Shown: positions 43,464-51,290 of the stretch, piece after piece
Numbering within the stretch: position 1 is the stretch's first letter
Layout of the letters: the number at the start of each line of letters is the position of its first letter
DNA from: Clostridia bacterium
GTDB lineage: Bacteria; Bacillota; DTU086
NCBI GenBank assembly: GCA_012523575.1
Contig: JAAYIF010000008.1
Location: 1-60,263, forward strand
Direction: 5' to 3'
DNA length: 60,263 nt
The notes under the pieces: model-generated
The model's database searches: none
Seen by the model: only the letters and a program-made list of their open reading frames with translations
Told to the model about the DNA's origin: nothing
Translations under genes and position numbers: made by a program

Positions 43464-44561
43464 TTACGCCGGCTTTTTCCTTTTAAAACGATAAATTACT
43501 GCCAAAATCTCCGCCACAGCTTTGTACAGTTCCGGAGGAATCTCCTGACCTATCTCCACATTATGATAGATAAACTGTGCCACTGGCTTATTCTCCACAA
43601 CAGGCACATCATTCTCTTTTGCCCGCTGGACTATTTTTTCAGCAATGTAGCCCGCTCCCTTGGCCACAACCTCCGGAGCGTCCTGCTCCCCCACTTCATA
43701 CTTCAAAGCCACGGCAAGGTGGGTGGGGTTGGTAATAACCACCGTTGCTTCGGGAACCGCCTCCATCATCCTCCGCTGGGCCAAAAGGCGCTGTTTTTCT
43801 CTCTGCCTGGACTTGATCAAGGGGTCCCCTTCAGTCTGCTTAAATTCGTCCTTAACTTCCTTTCTGGTCATTCGAATCCTCTTTCGGAAATCATAGCGCT
43901 GGTAGATATAATCCAAAACTGCAATCACCAAAAAAGCCCCCACCGCTCCCAGCACCACCCGGGAAAGGATATTGATCACCATTTCCAGCATGGGTAGAAG
44001 ATCCAAAAACATTAAATAAACCAGATTTTCAAAATTCTTTTTAGCAAGAACATAGGTAACCCAACCTATGACAGCCACTTTCAACAAGGATTTTACAAGC
44101 TCCACCAGGGATCTTCTGGAAAAAATCCTTTTAAAGCCGTTTATGGGATTGATATTGGAAAGCTTGGGTTTAATGGCCAAAGGTGCAAAGAGAAAGCCCA
44201 CCTGTCCCAGGTTTACCGCCAAACCCGCCGCCATTCCCATAAGAAATATGGGTGCCATAAACTTAATGAAAAACAAAGAAGAATCCGCAAAGATATGCAT
44301 GAGTTCGGAATCCGTAATTCTCTTTAATGCCCCATGGGACAGGTAGCGGCTGACAAAGGCATAAAGGTTTTCAATATAATACCGATGGGTAAAAAGGATC
44401 AGTAAGAATACGGCAAAAAGAGTCACCGCAGCATTGAGATCGGTGCTCTTGGCCACCTGCCCTTCCTTACGCACCTGCCTCCGCTTATGGGGAGTGGCCT
44501 CTTCGGTTTTCTCTTCTTGAGCAAAAAGCTGAAGGTCAATCCTCAAATGCTTACTATTCAC
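43464..44561 (-). CDS. flhB: Flagellar export specificity protein FlhB
   Basis: Controls the hook-to-filament export switch. N-terminal KTEEATPHKRRQVRKEGQ, four membrane segments, then the cytoplasmic autocleavage site NPTH at 278-281 in TVVITNPTHLAVALKY and a C-terminal domain ending in basic residues. 365 residues. ATG overlaps the fliR stop by four bases, so the two are co-translated; in some clostridia they are fused. Confidence 0.96.
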   Translation of the reverse strand: MNSKHLRIDLQLFAQEEKTEEATPHKRRQVRKEGQVAKSTDLNAAVTLFAVFLLILFTHRYYIENLYAFVSRYLSHGALKRITDSELMHIFADSSLFFIKFMAPIFLMGMAAGLAVNLGQVGFLFAPLAIKPKLSNINPINGFKRIFSRRSLVELVKSLLKVAVIGWVTYVLAKKNFENLVYLMFLDLLPMLEMVINILSRVVLGAVGAFLVIAVLDYIYQRYDFRKRIRMTRKEVKDEFKQTEGDPLIKSRQREKQRLLAQRRMMEAVPEATVVITNPTHLAVALKYEVGEQDAPEVVAKGAGYIAEKIVQRAKENDVPVVENKPVAQFIYHNVEIGQEIPPELYKAVAEILAVIYRFKRKKPA

Positions 44562-45343
44562 TGCCCCATACTCCTCATAATCTGTAGTAAATCCCTTTCA
44601 ATCTGCCCCACAAGGCCGGTAACCACCGCTGTGAACAAAGGAAGAATTATAATAAGCACAATAACTCCCAATCCCGCCTTTAAAGGAAACCCCATTATAA
44701 AAACATTAATCTGGGGTACAGTCCTGCTTATGAGACTGAGGCACAGGTCCGAAATCACCATAATGGCAATCAGAGGCGCCGCAATCTTAAACCCCAAAAG
44801 AAACATCTCTTTAAAAAAGACTATGATATCCACGGAAATCCTTTTGCCCAGCATCGCCGCCCCAAGGGGCAGTATTTCAAAACTCCTTGAGAGGGCCAAC
44901 AGCAGGCTGTGGTGCCCATCCACGGCCAGAAAGAGAAGAATACCCAGGGTATACAAAAAACGGCCCATCAAAGTAACGTTGGAACCCGTCTGGGGATCAA
45001 AGATCCCAGCCATGGAAAAGCCCATGTGGAGGTCCACCAGCTCCCCCGCCACAGTTATGGCTGAAAAGACAAGGTTAGCGGTAAAACCTATGATCATCCC
45101 CACAAGGGTTTCCTTTAAAGCAAGGAGCATAAATTGCCATTGATTCCCCATGAGGTTTTCCAACCCGGTATAATCCACAGTGGGAAAAATCAGCAGTGTC
45201 ATAATAACCCCAAGGCCAATCTTGGCGTAAGCGGGAATGGCCATAGTACTGAAAAACAAAGAAACGGCCAAAAAGGACGTTATGCGTATTAGAACTAGCA
45301 CTGCCGCAAAGAAATCCACCCAATCCAAAAATTTCGCCCCCAA
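44558..45343 (-). CDS. fliR: Flagellar export gate protein FliR
   Basis: Integral membrane component of the export gate, 261 residues with five to six hydrophobic segments; GMIIGFTANLVFSAITVAGE and GFSMAGIFDPQTGSNVTLMG are the recognisable FliR blocks. Sits between fliQ (18 bases before it) and flhB, which it overlaps. Confidence 0.94.
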   Translation of the reverse strand: MGAKFLDWVDFFAAVLVLIRITSFLAVSLFFSTMAIPAYAKIGLGVIMTLLIFPTVDYTGLENLMGNQWQFMLLALKETLVGMIIGFTANLVFSAITVAGELVDLHMGFSMAGIFDPQTGSNVTLMGRFLYTLGILLFLAVDGHHSLLLALSRSFEILPLGAAMLGKRISVDIIVFFKEMFLLGFKIAAPLIAIMVISDLCLSLISRTVPQINVFIMGFPLKAGLGVIVLIIILPLFTAVVTGLVGQIERDLLQIMRSMGQ

Positions 45344-45361
45344 ACTCAGGCTCTAATTTAT

Positions 45362-45631
45362 CTATCTAATAATCTCAGGAAGACTGCCAAACAGGTTTTG
45401 TGTAAACTGAACAATGGCATTGAGCATAAAGGAGCCGAAGAGAAAAATAGCCAGGAATACGGCAATAATCCTTGGGACAAAGGTCAGGGTCTGCTCCTGT
45501 ATCTGCGTCGTTGCCTGTAGTATGCTCTCGGCCACTCCCACCAAAAGCCCAAAAAGCAGGGGAGGCCCCGCAAGCATTAGGGCCACAAGAAGGGCTTCCC
45601 TTGCAAGATAAATTATAAAATCCTGAGTCAA
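45362..45631 (-). CDS. fliQ: Flagellar export gate protein FliQ
   Basis: 89 residues with two membrane helices (ALLVALMLAGPPLLFGLLVG and IIAVFLAIFLFGSFMLN) joined by the conserved loop ESILQATTQIQEQTLTFVP. Part of the FliPQR core pore. 14 bases after fliP. Confidence 0.95.
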   Translation of the reverse strand: MTQDFIIYLAREALLVALMLAGPPLLFGLLVGVAESILQATTQIQEQTLTFVPRIIAVFLAIFLFGSFMLNAIVQFTQNLFGSLPEIIR

Positions 45632-45645
45632 TCCTTATCCCCCCG

Positions 45646-46419
45646 TCAAAAGCTCTCCAAAAGGGACTTAACCACAAGGTGCCATCCATCCACCAGTACA
45701 AAAAGCAGTATCTTAAAGGGTAGAGAAATCATAATTGGAGGAACCATGAACATCCCCATGGACATAAGGGTGCTGGCCACCACAATATCTATGATCAAAA
45801 AGGGAATAAAAATTAAAAACCCCATCTCAAAGGCCGTTTTCAGCTCACTTATTATAAACGAAGGTATTAGCACCCTCATGGGAATATCGTCCCTGCTTTC
45901 AGGCCTGTCCATCCCCGACATCCTAACGAAAAGGGCCAAGTCCTTTTCCCGAGTATGCTTAAACATAAAATTCCTTAAAGGCTCGGCCCCGGCTTCAAAG
46001 GCCTGCTCCTGGGTAATGGCCCCTTCCAGATACGGATCCACTGCCTCGCTTTTAATGTCCTGAAAAACAGGAGCCATGGTGAAGAAAGTTAAAAACAAAG
46101 CCAAGCCTATGAGTACCTGATTAGGAGGTATCTGCTGAATAGCAAGGGCCTGCCTAACAAAAGACAGCACCACAACTATCCGGGTAAAGGAAGTGAGCAT
46201 TACCAAAAATGCCGGCACCAAGGACAGCACGGTGAGTAAAATTAAAATTTTCAGCGCCCCCACCACGTCCTGGGGGCTGTCCGACTGTCCTATTTCCAAA
46301 CTAATATCCGGAATGGGAATGGGCTGGCCATTTGCCGGAACGGCAAAGAACAGAACCATTAATACTGCTAGTACAACAGATGCAAACAAAGCCTGCCGCC
46401 GCAAGGGCTTATTGTGCAT
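45646..46419 (-). CDS. fliP: Flagellar export gate protein FliP
   Basis: 257 residues with an N-terminal signal peptide (QALFASVVLAVLMVLFFAVP, cut after ANG) and four membrane helices. Family blocks: LTVLSLVPAFLVMLTSFTRI, LSFVRQALAIQQIPPNQVLI and FLIIDIVVASTLMSMGM. Forms the core of the export pore with FliQ and FliR. Confidence 0.95.
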   Translation of the reverse strand: MHNKPLRRQALFASVVLAVLMVLFFAVPANGQPIPIPDISLEIGQSDSPQDVVGALKILILLTVLSLVPAFLVMLTSFTRIVVVLSFVRQALAIQQIPPNQVLIGLALFLTFFTMAPVFQDIKSEAVDPYLEGAITQEQAFEAGAEPLRNFMFKHTREKDLALFVRMSGMDRPESRDDIPMRVLIPSFIISELKTAFEMGFLIFIPFLIIDIVVASTLMSMGMFMVPPIMISLPFKILLFVLVDGWHLVVKSLLESF

Positions 46420-46422
46420 GTC

Positions 46423-46788
46423 TCATTCCTCTCCCCTGGATCGAAAATCGTTAATTCTCTGCTTAACAGAAGAAAGCAGGCTCTCCATGCTGGAATACTT
46501 AACCTGCCCCTCCCCCAGCGATATTTCTGGATAGCTGTCCAGCTCTTTTAACAAAGTTGTGCTGCCCTCATTCTGGGCAATGAGATAGTACTTACCTGCT
46601 ACCCTGACCACCAGCAGGCTGCTTTTGGGACCCACCGGCAGCCTGTCCACCACACTCATGGCATATCCCTGGCCCATGGGATTCACAATTCTTCCCAAGC
46701 CGTACCGAATAAATATGTAAATAAAAAATAATACTATGGGAAGAAGGATGAAAATTCTGAGCAGTGCAAAAATCAGATTCCACTCCAT
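46423..46788 (-). CDS. fliO: Flagellar biosynthetic protein FliO/FliZ
   Basis: Short membrane protein that stabilises FliP during gate assembly. One N-terminal membrane segment (LIFALLRIFILLPIVLFFIY), then a small cytoplasmic domain with the conserved VDRLPVGPKSSLLVVRVAGK and YYLIAQNEGSTTLL. I start it at the ATG at 46788, one base past the fliN stop region; the longer frame overlaps fliN with no better site. About 121 residues. Confidence 0.85.
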   Translation of the reverse strand: MEWNLIFALLRIFILLPIVLFFIYIFIRYGLGRIVNPMGQGYAMSVVDRLPVGPKSSLLVVRVAGKYYLIAQNEGSTTLLKELDSYPEISLGEGQVKYSSMESLLSSVKQRINDFRSRGEE

Positions 46789-46789
46789 C

Positions 46790-47173
46790 CTAATTCTCAA
46801 ACCCCTCGACAAAGGAGCTTATCCTAATACCGAAAGATTCGTTTATTAGCACCACTTCCGCCAAGGTAAAGAGCCTATCGTTAAGGTAAACATCCACCTC
46901 TTCACCGGCAGCTTTGTTCAGTTCAATAACGGAATCTACGTCCAGCTCCAGCACTTCTCCCACCGTAAGCTGACACTGCCCCAGCTCCACTTTAACTTCC
47001 ACCAAAACATCACCCAAAAAGCCTATTTCAAGGGGCTTTTTAGCGCCCTTTGCCTTTTTGGGATCTAAAACGGGGAACTTAACCCTTTTGACCTTTTTCC
47101 TGCCCTCTTCTTCCTCCAGCAGATCCCCAATCATTGACCTTATTTTCTCCTCCGTAATAGAACCAATGTCCAT
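46790..47173 (-). CDS. fliN: FliN-type motor switch protein (SpoA domain)
   Basis: 127 residues. A charged N-terminal half (SITEEKIRSMIGDLLEEEEG and a lysine-rich stretch) precedes a complete SpoA domain: FLGDVLVEVKVELGQCQLTV, ELDVDSVIELNKAAGEEVD and FGIRISSFVEGFE. It is a second FliN-domain protein besides FliY at the other end of the operon. Placed between fliL and fliO, where Bacillus has fliY instead. Confidence 0.88.
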   Translation of the reverse strand: MDIGSITEEKIRSMIGDLLEEEEGRKKVKRVKFPVLDPKKAKGAKKPLEIGFLGDVLVEVKVELGQCQLTVGEVLELDVDSVIELNKAAGEEVDVYLNDRLFTLAEVVLINESFGIRISSFVEGFEN

Positions 47174-47191
47174 GGATAAACTTCCCCCGCT

Positions 47192-47671
47192 TTATTGAAT
47201 TATAAAGTTTTCAAAATAGAGGGCTTTTATCTGATTGGGAGGCGATAAAATGCTGTTTACAGCTTCAAAAAGTTCCATCCTAACCCTCTCAAATTTTTCG
47301 TTAGATTCAAAATCGCTGGCCTTTTTCTGATTAAGAACGGTAATTATCTTATCCCTAATCTTATATTTCTTTTGCTCAATTTCCTTAACGGTATCAACAT
47401 CGTAACATTCAACGGTAATATCCGCCCTAAGGTAACGCCTGAATCCCATATCAGCCAAATTCACCGTAAAGGTATCCAGGGTTACACTCTTAACCTTCGC
47501 CTCATCGACGGCGGAAGCAACGGAATTAACTTTACCTCCCCCTCCGGAGAAATAGTAACCTACGGCGGCACTGCCGCCTATGCTTAAAAGTACAACCAGA
47601 GCAACCAACAACCACCTTTTTATTCTTCCGCCCCGCTTTTCCTGCTTGTTTTCCTGCTGCTGTTCTGCCAT
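47192..47671 (-). CDS. fliL: Flagellar basal body-associated protein FliL
   Basis: Stator-associated single-pass membrane protein. Basic N terminus (RGGRIKRW), one membrane segment (LLVALVVLLSIGGSAAVGYY), and a periplasmic SPFH-like domain with FTVNLADMGFRRYLRADITV and the C-terminal LSPPNQIKALYFENFIIQ. ATG at 47671 preferred. Directly after motB, consistent with its role around the stator ring. Confidence 0.92.
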   Translation of the reverse strand: MAEQQQENKQEKRGGRIKRWLLVALVVLLSIGGSAAVGYYFSGGGGKVNSVASAVDEAKVKSVTLDTFTVNLADMGFRRYLRADITVECYDVDTVKEIEQKKYKIRDKIITVLNQKKASDFESNEKFERVRMELFEAVNSILSPPNQIKALYFENFIIQ

Positions 47672-47709
47672 AATGCCCTTAATCACCCCTTAACCATTTA
47701 TATTTCCCC

Positions 47710-48435
47710 TTACTCATTTATATTTTGAGTTGTAATAACCAAGACCACCCTTCGGTTCTGGGCTTGATTCTCAGGTGAAGTATTGGGCAGCACCGGCTGG
47801 TACTCGCCAAAACCCACGGCCACAAATTTCTGCGGGTCAAGCCCCCTTTCCTCCGTTAAATACCTCACCACCCTCACTGCCCTATCCACGGAAAGTTCCC
47901 AGTTTGTAGGATAATTGGCTGTTTTTATGGGACGGTTGTCCGTATGCCCTTCCACCGAAATCTGATTTGGTAGTCTTTCAAAAAGACCGCTCAAGCGATC
48001 CAGAAGAAGCCGCGCTTCCGGTTTTAAATCAGCCTTCGCGGAATCAAAAAGAATCCTTTCCTTTATATCCAGTGCTATCCCTCTCTCACGGTACCCCACT
48101 TCCACCTGGTCCGAAAGCCCATGCTCCCTAAGATAGCTTACGGTCATATCGTAAATTTCCTTGAGATTGCTTTGGGCACCTTCCCCCAGCGCCGGATCAT
48201 CCTCAAAGGCTTCACTTCTTGTGCTTTCGGGCATCACCTGTTCCAGCGGCGCCCTTCCCCCGTCCAAAATACCTGATCCTTGAAAGGACAGGATAAACTG
48301 CTGGAACTTGCTGACGTCTACTTGGGAAAAGGAATAAAGGAGCACAAAAAACACAAGAACCAAAGTCACAAGGTCCGAATAAGTCAGAAGCCAATCGTTG
48401 GTGGGAATGTTCTTTCTTATCCTACGACGCCGCAT
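47710..48435 (-). CDS. motB: Flagellar stator protein MotB
   Basis: Peptidoglycan-anchored stator subunit. Basic start, one membrane helix carrying the ion-binding aspartate D21 (LTYSDLVTLVLVFFVLLYSF), a plug/linker, and an OmpA-like domain with SVEGHTDNRPIKT and NRRVVLVI. 241 residues. Overlaps motA by 14 bases. Proton versus sodium coupling cannot be read with confidence. Confidence 0.95.
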   Translation of the reverse strand: MRRRRIRKNIPTNDWLLTYSDLVTLVLVFFVLLYSFSQVDVSKFQQFILSFQGSGILDGGRAPLEQVMPESTRSEAFEDDPALGEGAQSNLKEIYDMTVSYLREHGLSDQVEVGYRERGIALDIKERILFDSAKADLKPEARLLLDRLSGLFERLPNQISVEGHTDNRPIKTANYPTNWELSVDRAVRVVRYLTEERGLDPQKFVAVGFGEYQPVLPNTSPENQAQNRRVVLVITTQNINE

Positions 48436-49234
48436 GTAAGTGCACCTCTTCTTCCTTTTCCTTATTGTTCATTCTCTCCTGATCTTTTGGGGGTATATAG
48501 GCTTTAAGCTTTTCCTCCAGAATACGCGGGTTTAACCCCGACTGAATGGCAATAATCCCCTCAAGAATTATGGTCTTTAAACGCATTTCCTCATCACTGC
48601 GCAGGGCAAGCTTTCCCGCAATAGGGGTCATTATGAGGTTGGCAAGAACTGCTCCGTAGAATGTGGTAAGCAGCGCCACAGACATTCCCGGCCCTAGCTT
48701 GCTGGGATCATTTAAATGGGCCAGCATCTGAATAAGACCGATAAGGGTCCCAATCATACCGAAAGCTGGGGCCAGCGCAGCCCAGCTCCTAAAAATGCTC
48801 TGCCCATGTTCGTGACGCTCCGCCATACTGTCTATCTCCGTTTCCAGTATATCCCTTATGGTGTCCGGATCGATGGCATCAACGATGAGCTGGAGCCCTT
48901 TGGAAAAAAGGGGATCGTTTATGGCATCCATATCATCTTCCAGCGCCAGAAGCCCCTCTTTCCGCGCTTTTTTTGCCAGCTCAGCCAGAGTACTGATAAT
49001 CTCCTCTGCCGGGGTAAGTTCCGTGGAAAAGGCCTGCCTCGCAACGGATAATACGCCTTTAACCTGTTGAAAATCGTACTGGATTACAACGGCAAAAAAG
49101 GACCCTCCAACGGTAATGAAAACCGAGGGCAGATTCCAAAAAAGACCCAAATCACTGCCCAGTAACATACCAAACAAAACAACGACAAACCCAAGAAAAA
49201 GTCCAAAAATGGTCATTAAATCAAATTTTTTCAA
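48422..49234 (-). CDS. motA: Flagellar stator protein MotA
   Basis: Four-helix stator subunit, 270 residues. GLFLGFVVVLFGMLLGSDLG and VTVGGSFFAVV-like first helices, a cytoplasmic loop with torque-interface charges (SMAERHEHGQSIFR), and the proline-bearing helices FGMIGTLIGLIQMLAHL and VALLTTFYGAVLANLIMTPI. Placed between flbD and motB. Confidence 0.95.
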   Translation of the reverse strand: MKKFDLMTIFGLFLGFVVVLFGMLLGSDLGLFWNLPSVFITVGGSFFAVVIQYDFQQVKGVLSVARQAFSTELTPAEEIISTLAELAKKARKEGLLALEDDMDAINDPLFSKGLQLIVDAIDPDTIRDILETEIDSMAERHEHGQSIFRSWAALAPAFGMIGTLIGLIQMLAHLNDPSKLGPGMSVALLTTFYGAVLANLIMTPIAGKLALRSDEEMRLKTIILEGIIAIQSGLNPRILEEKLKAYIPPKDQERMNNKEKEEEVHLHAAS

Positions 49235-49254
49235 GAATACTCACCTCAATTTAT

Positions 49255-49449
49255 TCAGGATACCGGCGGCTGATTGACGAGCCGCCGGTATTCCAGCACC
49301 AGCTGCTTTATTTCTTCCTGAGTTTCCTTAACCAGCATTTTCCTTCCCGTGGTAAGGGTAATAAGGGTTTCCGGAACACTTTCAACCATTTCTATAAGCT
49401 CGGCATTGACGGTGACCCTTCTCCCATTTAAGGTGGTAATGTCAATCAT
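49255..49449 (-). CDS. flbD: Flagellar protein FlbD
   Basis: Small protein of 64 residues from the FlbD family (PF06289): MIDITTLNGRRVTVNAELIE followed by PETLITLTTGRKMLVKE. Found after the hook gene in many Gram-positive and spirochaete flagellar operons; role unknown, possibly linked to motor assembly. The ATG at 49449 is the family start; the preceding open codons lack similarity. Confidence 0.85.
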   Translation of the reverse strand: MIDITTLNGRRVTVNAELIEMVESVPETLITLTTGRKMLVKETQEEIKQLVLEYRRLVNQPPVS

Positions 49450-49485
49450 TGAGCCCCGCCCCCACACAGCAATTTAAACACGAGG

Positions 49486-50307
49486 TTAACGCTTGAGATT
49501 AACCAGCTCCTGAAGCATTTCGTCGGCTGTAGTGATGGTCCTGGCGTTGGCCTGATACCCCCTCTGGGTGATGATCATATCCGTAAACTCCTTTGCCAGA
49601 TCCACATTGGACATCTCCAGGGAACCGGGAACAAGGGTACCGCGACCACCTGTTCCTGGAGCAGAGATTAGATTATCCTCATCTTCAGTGTCTGCATTGA
49701 TATCAAACTGATACAAATTCTCTCCCACTTTGATCAGCCCTTCGTTGTTGGCAAATTTGGCAAGGCCTATTTGGCCTGCAGTTTGTTGGGCCCCACTGGA
49801 ATCAATATAAGTCACCGTACCGTCACTGCTGATTTTGAAGCTCTGTACATTTGAAAAATCATCAATTTTTATTTGTTTTCCACTGCTATCCAGCACAAAC
49901 ATCCCGTTGCTTTTATTAATCAAATTTCCCTCTGCATCAAACCCAAAAACTCCTGCCCTGGTATAATATTTAATGGTCCCATCTACGTCAGGAGACAAAA
50001 TAAAGAACCCTTCACCTTGAATCATCACATCAGTGGGAAAATTAGTAGGTTCCACGTTCCCCTGGGTAAAGTTGGTATCAATGCTGTTAACAGCCATGCC
50101 CACCCCAACCTGTCTGGGATTAATACCCCCTTGATTTTCAGAAGGAGCAGTTCCACCGCTTAAAGTTTGATAGAACACGTCCTGAAAGGTTACCCTGCTG
50201 CTTTTAAAAGCAACGGTATTAACATTGGCAATGTTGTTGCCGATAACGTCCATGCGGGTCTGGTGATTTCTAAGGGCTGATACCGCCGCAAACATGGAAC
50301 GCATCAT
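49486..50307 (-). CDS. flgE: Flagellar hook protein FlgE (short form)
   Basis: Axial hook protein: N-terminal MRSMFAAVSALRNHQTRMD and VIGNNIANVNTVAFKSSRV, central domain with GNVEPTNFPTDVMIQGEGFF, and C-terminal MSNVDLAKEFTDMIITQRGY. 273 residues, at the short end, similar to the Bacillus hook protein and lacking the variable outer domains of enteric FlgE. It follows fliK-flgD-flg_new, the hook module. It has an unusual GC-rich leader with a predicted anti-Shine-Dalgarno. Confidence 0.9.
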   Translation of the reverse strand: MMRSMFAAVSALRNHQTRMDVIGNNIANVNTVAFKSSRVTFQDVFYQTLSGGTAPSENQGGINPRQVGVGMAVNSIDTNFTQGNVEPTNFPTDVMIQGEGFFILSPDVDGTIKYYTRAGVFGFDAEGNLINKSNGMFVLDSSGKQIKIDDFSNVQSFKISSDGTVTYIDSSGAQQTAGQIGLAKFANNEGLIKVGENLYQFDINADTEDEDNLISAPGTGGRGTLVPGSLEMSNVDLAKEFTDMIITQRGYQANARTITTADEMLQELVNLKR

Positions 50308-50315
50308 TTTTAAAC

Positions 50316-50388
50316 GACCTCCTCTCTTTTTTTAAATCAGTGCGCCGCTTCGGTCGTTCCGCGGCGCGGGGCTTCCTCCAAGGAGGTC
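50316..50388 (-). promoter_or_regulatory. Structured flgE leader with potential anti-Shine-Dalgarno
   Basis: On the minus strand the flgE ribosome site AGGAGGTC (50323-50316) is perfectly complementary to GACCTCCT (50388-50381) in the leader. Between them a seven-base hairpin GCGCCGC / GCGGCGC and an alternative GGGGC...GCCCC hairpin that would hold GACCTCC are visible. No T run follows, so this is not a terminator. Confidence 0.4.
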
Positions 50389-50396
50389 CGGCCCCT

Positions 50397-50816
50397 TTAA
50401 ATTATCACCACACTGTCAATATTGGTGAACACATTCTCCTTCATTTGCTTTTCCTCAACCACGGTAATCACCGTATTGTTTTTCACGCTCACCACAAAGG
50501 CCGCCCCTTCCATGAGCACCAGGGTTTCCCTGGCTGCCTTTGAGCGGGCCTTGGATACCGCTTCTTCCAGACGCCTAATACTCTCGGGGGTTAAATCAAT
50601 GCTCTCTGCGCTGAGGCGTTCTTGGGCATGTTTGGAAAATTTCAAACCGGTACCTTTACTGATTTCATTGCTGAGAATTTCCTCAAAGAAAGGGCCCCCT
50701 GCATTCTTCGCCTTTTTGTTCTTCTGGGCACTTTTTCCTGTTTTGGCCGGGGAAACGGGATAAACCCTTTCTGTCCCAAACCGCACGTCAAAACCGCCCA
50801 TCATTATCACCACCAT
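50397..50816 (-). CDS. Flagellar operon protein of the TIGR02530 (flg_new) family
   Basis: About 135-139 residues; lysine-rich N-terminal half, then the family block LKFSKHAQERLSAESIDLTP, RRLEEAVSKARSKAARETLV and VSVKNNTVITVVEEKQMKEN. Found between flgD and flgE in many Gram-positive operons, probably a hook-assembly factor; function not established. Starts next to the flgD stop; a second ATG at 50804 has the better GGTGGTG site. Confidence 0.8.
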   Translation of the reverse strand: MVVIMMGGFDVRFGTERVYPVSPAKTGKSAQKNKKAKNAGGPFFEEILSNEISKGTGLKFSKHAQERLSAESIDLTPESIRRLEEAVSKARSKAARETLVLMEGAAFVVSVKNNTVITVVEEKQMKENVFTNIDSVVII

Positions 50817-51263
50817 TTATTCTGCATGCACTTCCACAACATTTCCAAAGGGTATTTCCTCTCCGTTCACAATGAGCACGGGCAGAGAATTAAAGTTCTT
50901 AACCGCTTCCACGATGCCCTCAATTTCGGAACCGTCCACCAAAGCCTTTATGCGTTTGCCCATCATGTTCAATGCCTGCAGGCCCAGAGCATATTGTCCG
51001 TCCATGCCCTTTTCCAAACTGCTTTTCAGTCCCCGAATCTCTTCCTTTATCCCCGTTATCTGCTCCAGAATACTGAACTGGGTAAGCTGGGCTATGAATT
51101 CCCTATCCTCCATGGGCTCCAGGGGATTCTGATATTTCAGCTGGGCAACGAGGATTTTCAAAAAATCATCCTTCCCCATAATCCCCTGGCTTTCTACCGA
51201 ACCCGCAGATCTGTCAGATGTTACCTGATTCAAGTAGGAAGATGTGATACCGCTTACACCCAT
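50817..51263 (-). CDS. flgD: Flagellar hook cap protein FlgD
   Basis: Hook scaffolding cap, 148 residues. The N-terminal block QGIMGKDDFLKILVAQLKYQ, NPLEPMEDREFIAQLTQFS and EQITGIKEEIRGL are characteristic. The C-terminal tudor/fibronectin-like domains of enteric FlgD are absent, which is the short Gram-positive form. Ends one base before the flg_new gene. Confidence 0.92.
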   Translation of the reverse strand: MGVSGITSSYLNQVTSDRSAGSVESQGIMGKDDFLKILVAQLKYQNPLEPMEDREFIAQLTQFSILEQITGIKEEIRGLKSSLEKGMDGQYALGLQALNMMGKRIKALVDGSEIEGIVEAVKNFNSLPVLIVNGEEIPFGNVVEVHAE

Positions 51264-51290
51264 GACCCCACCTCCTTTTATTATTTAAGA

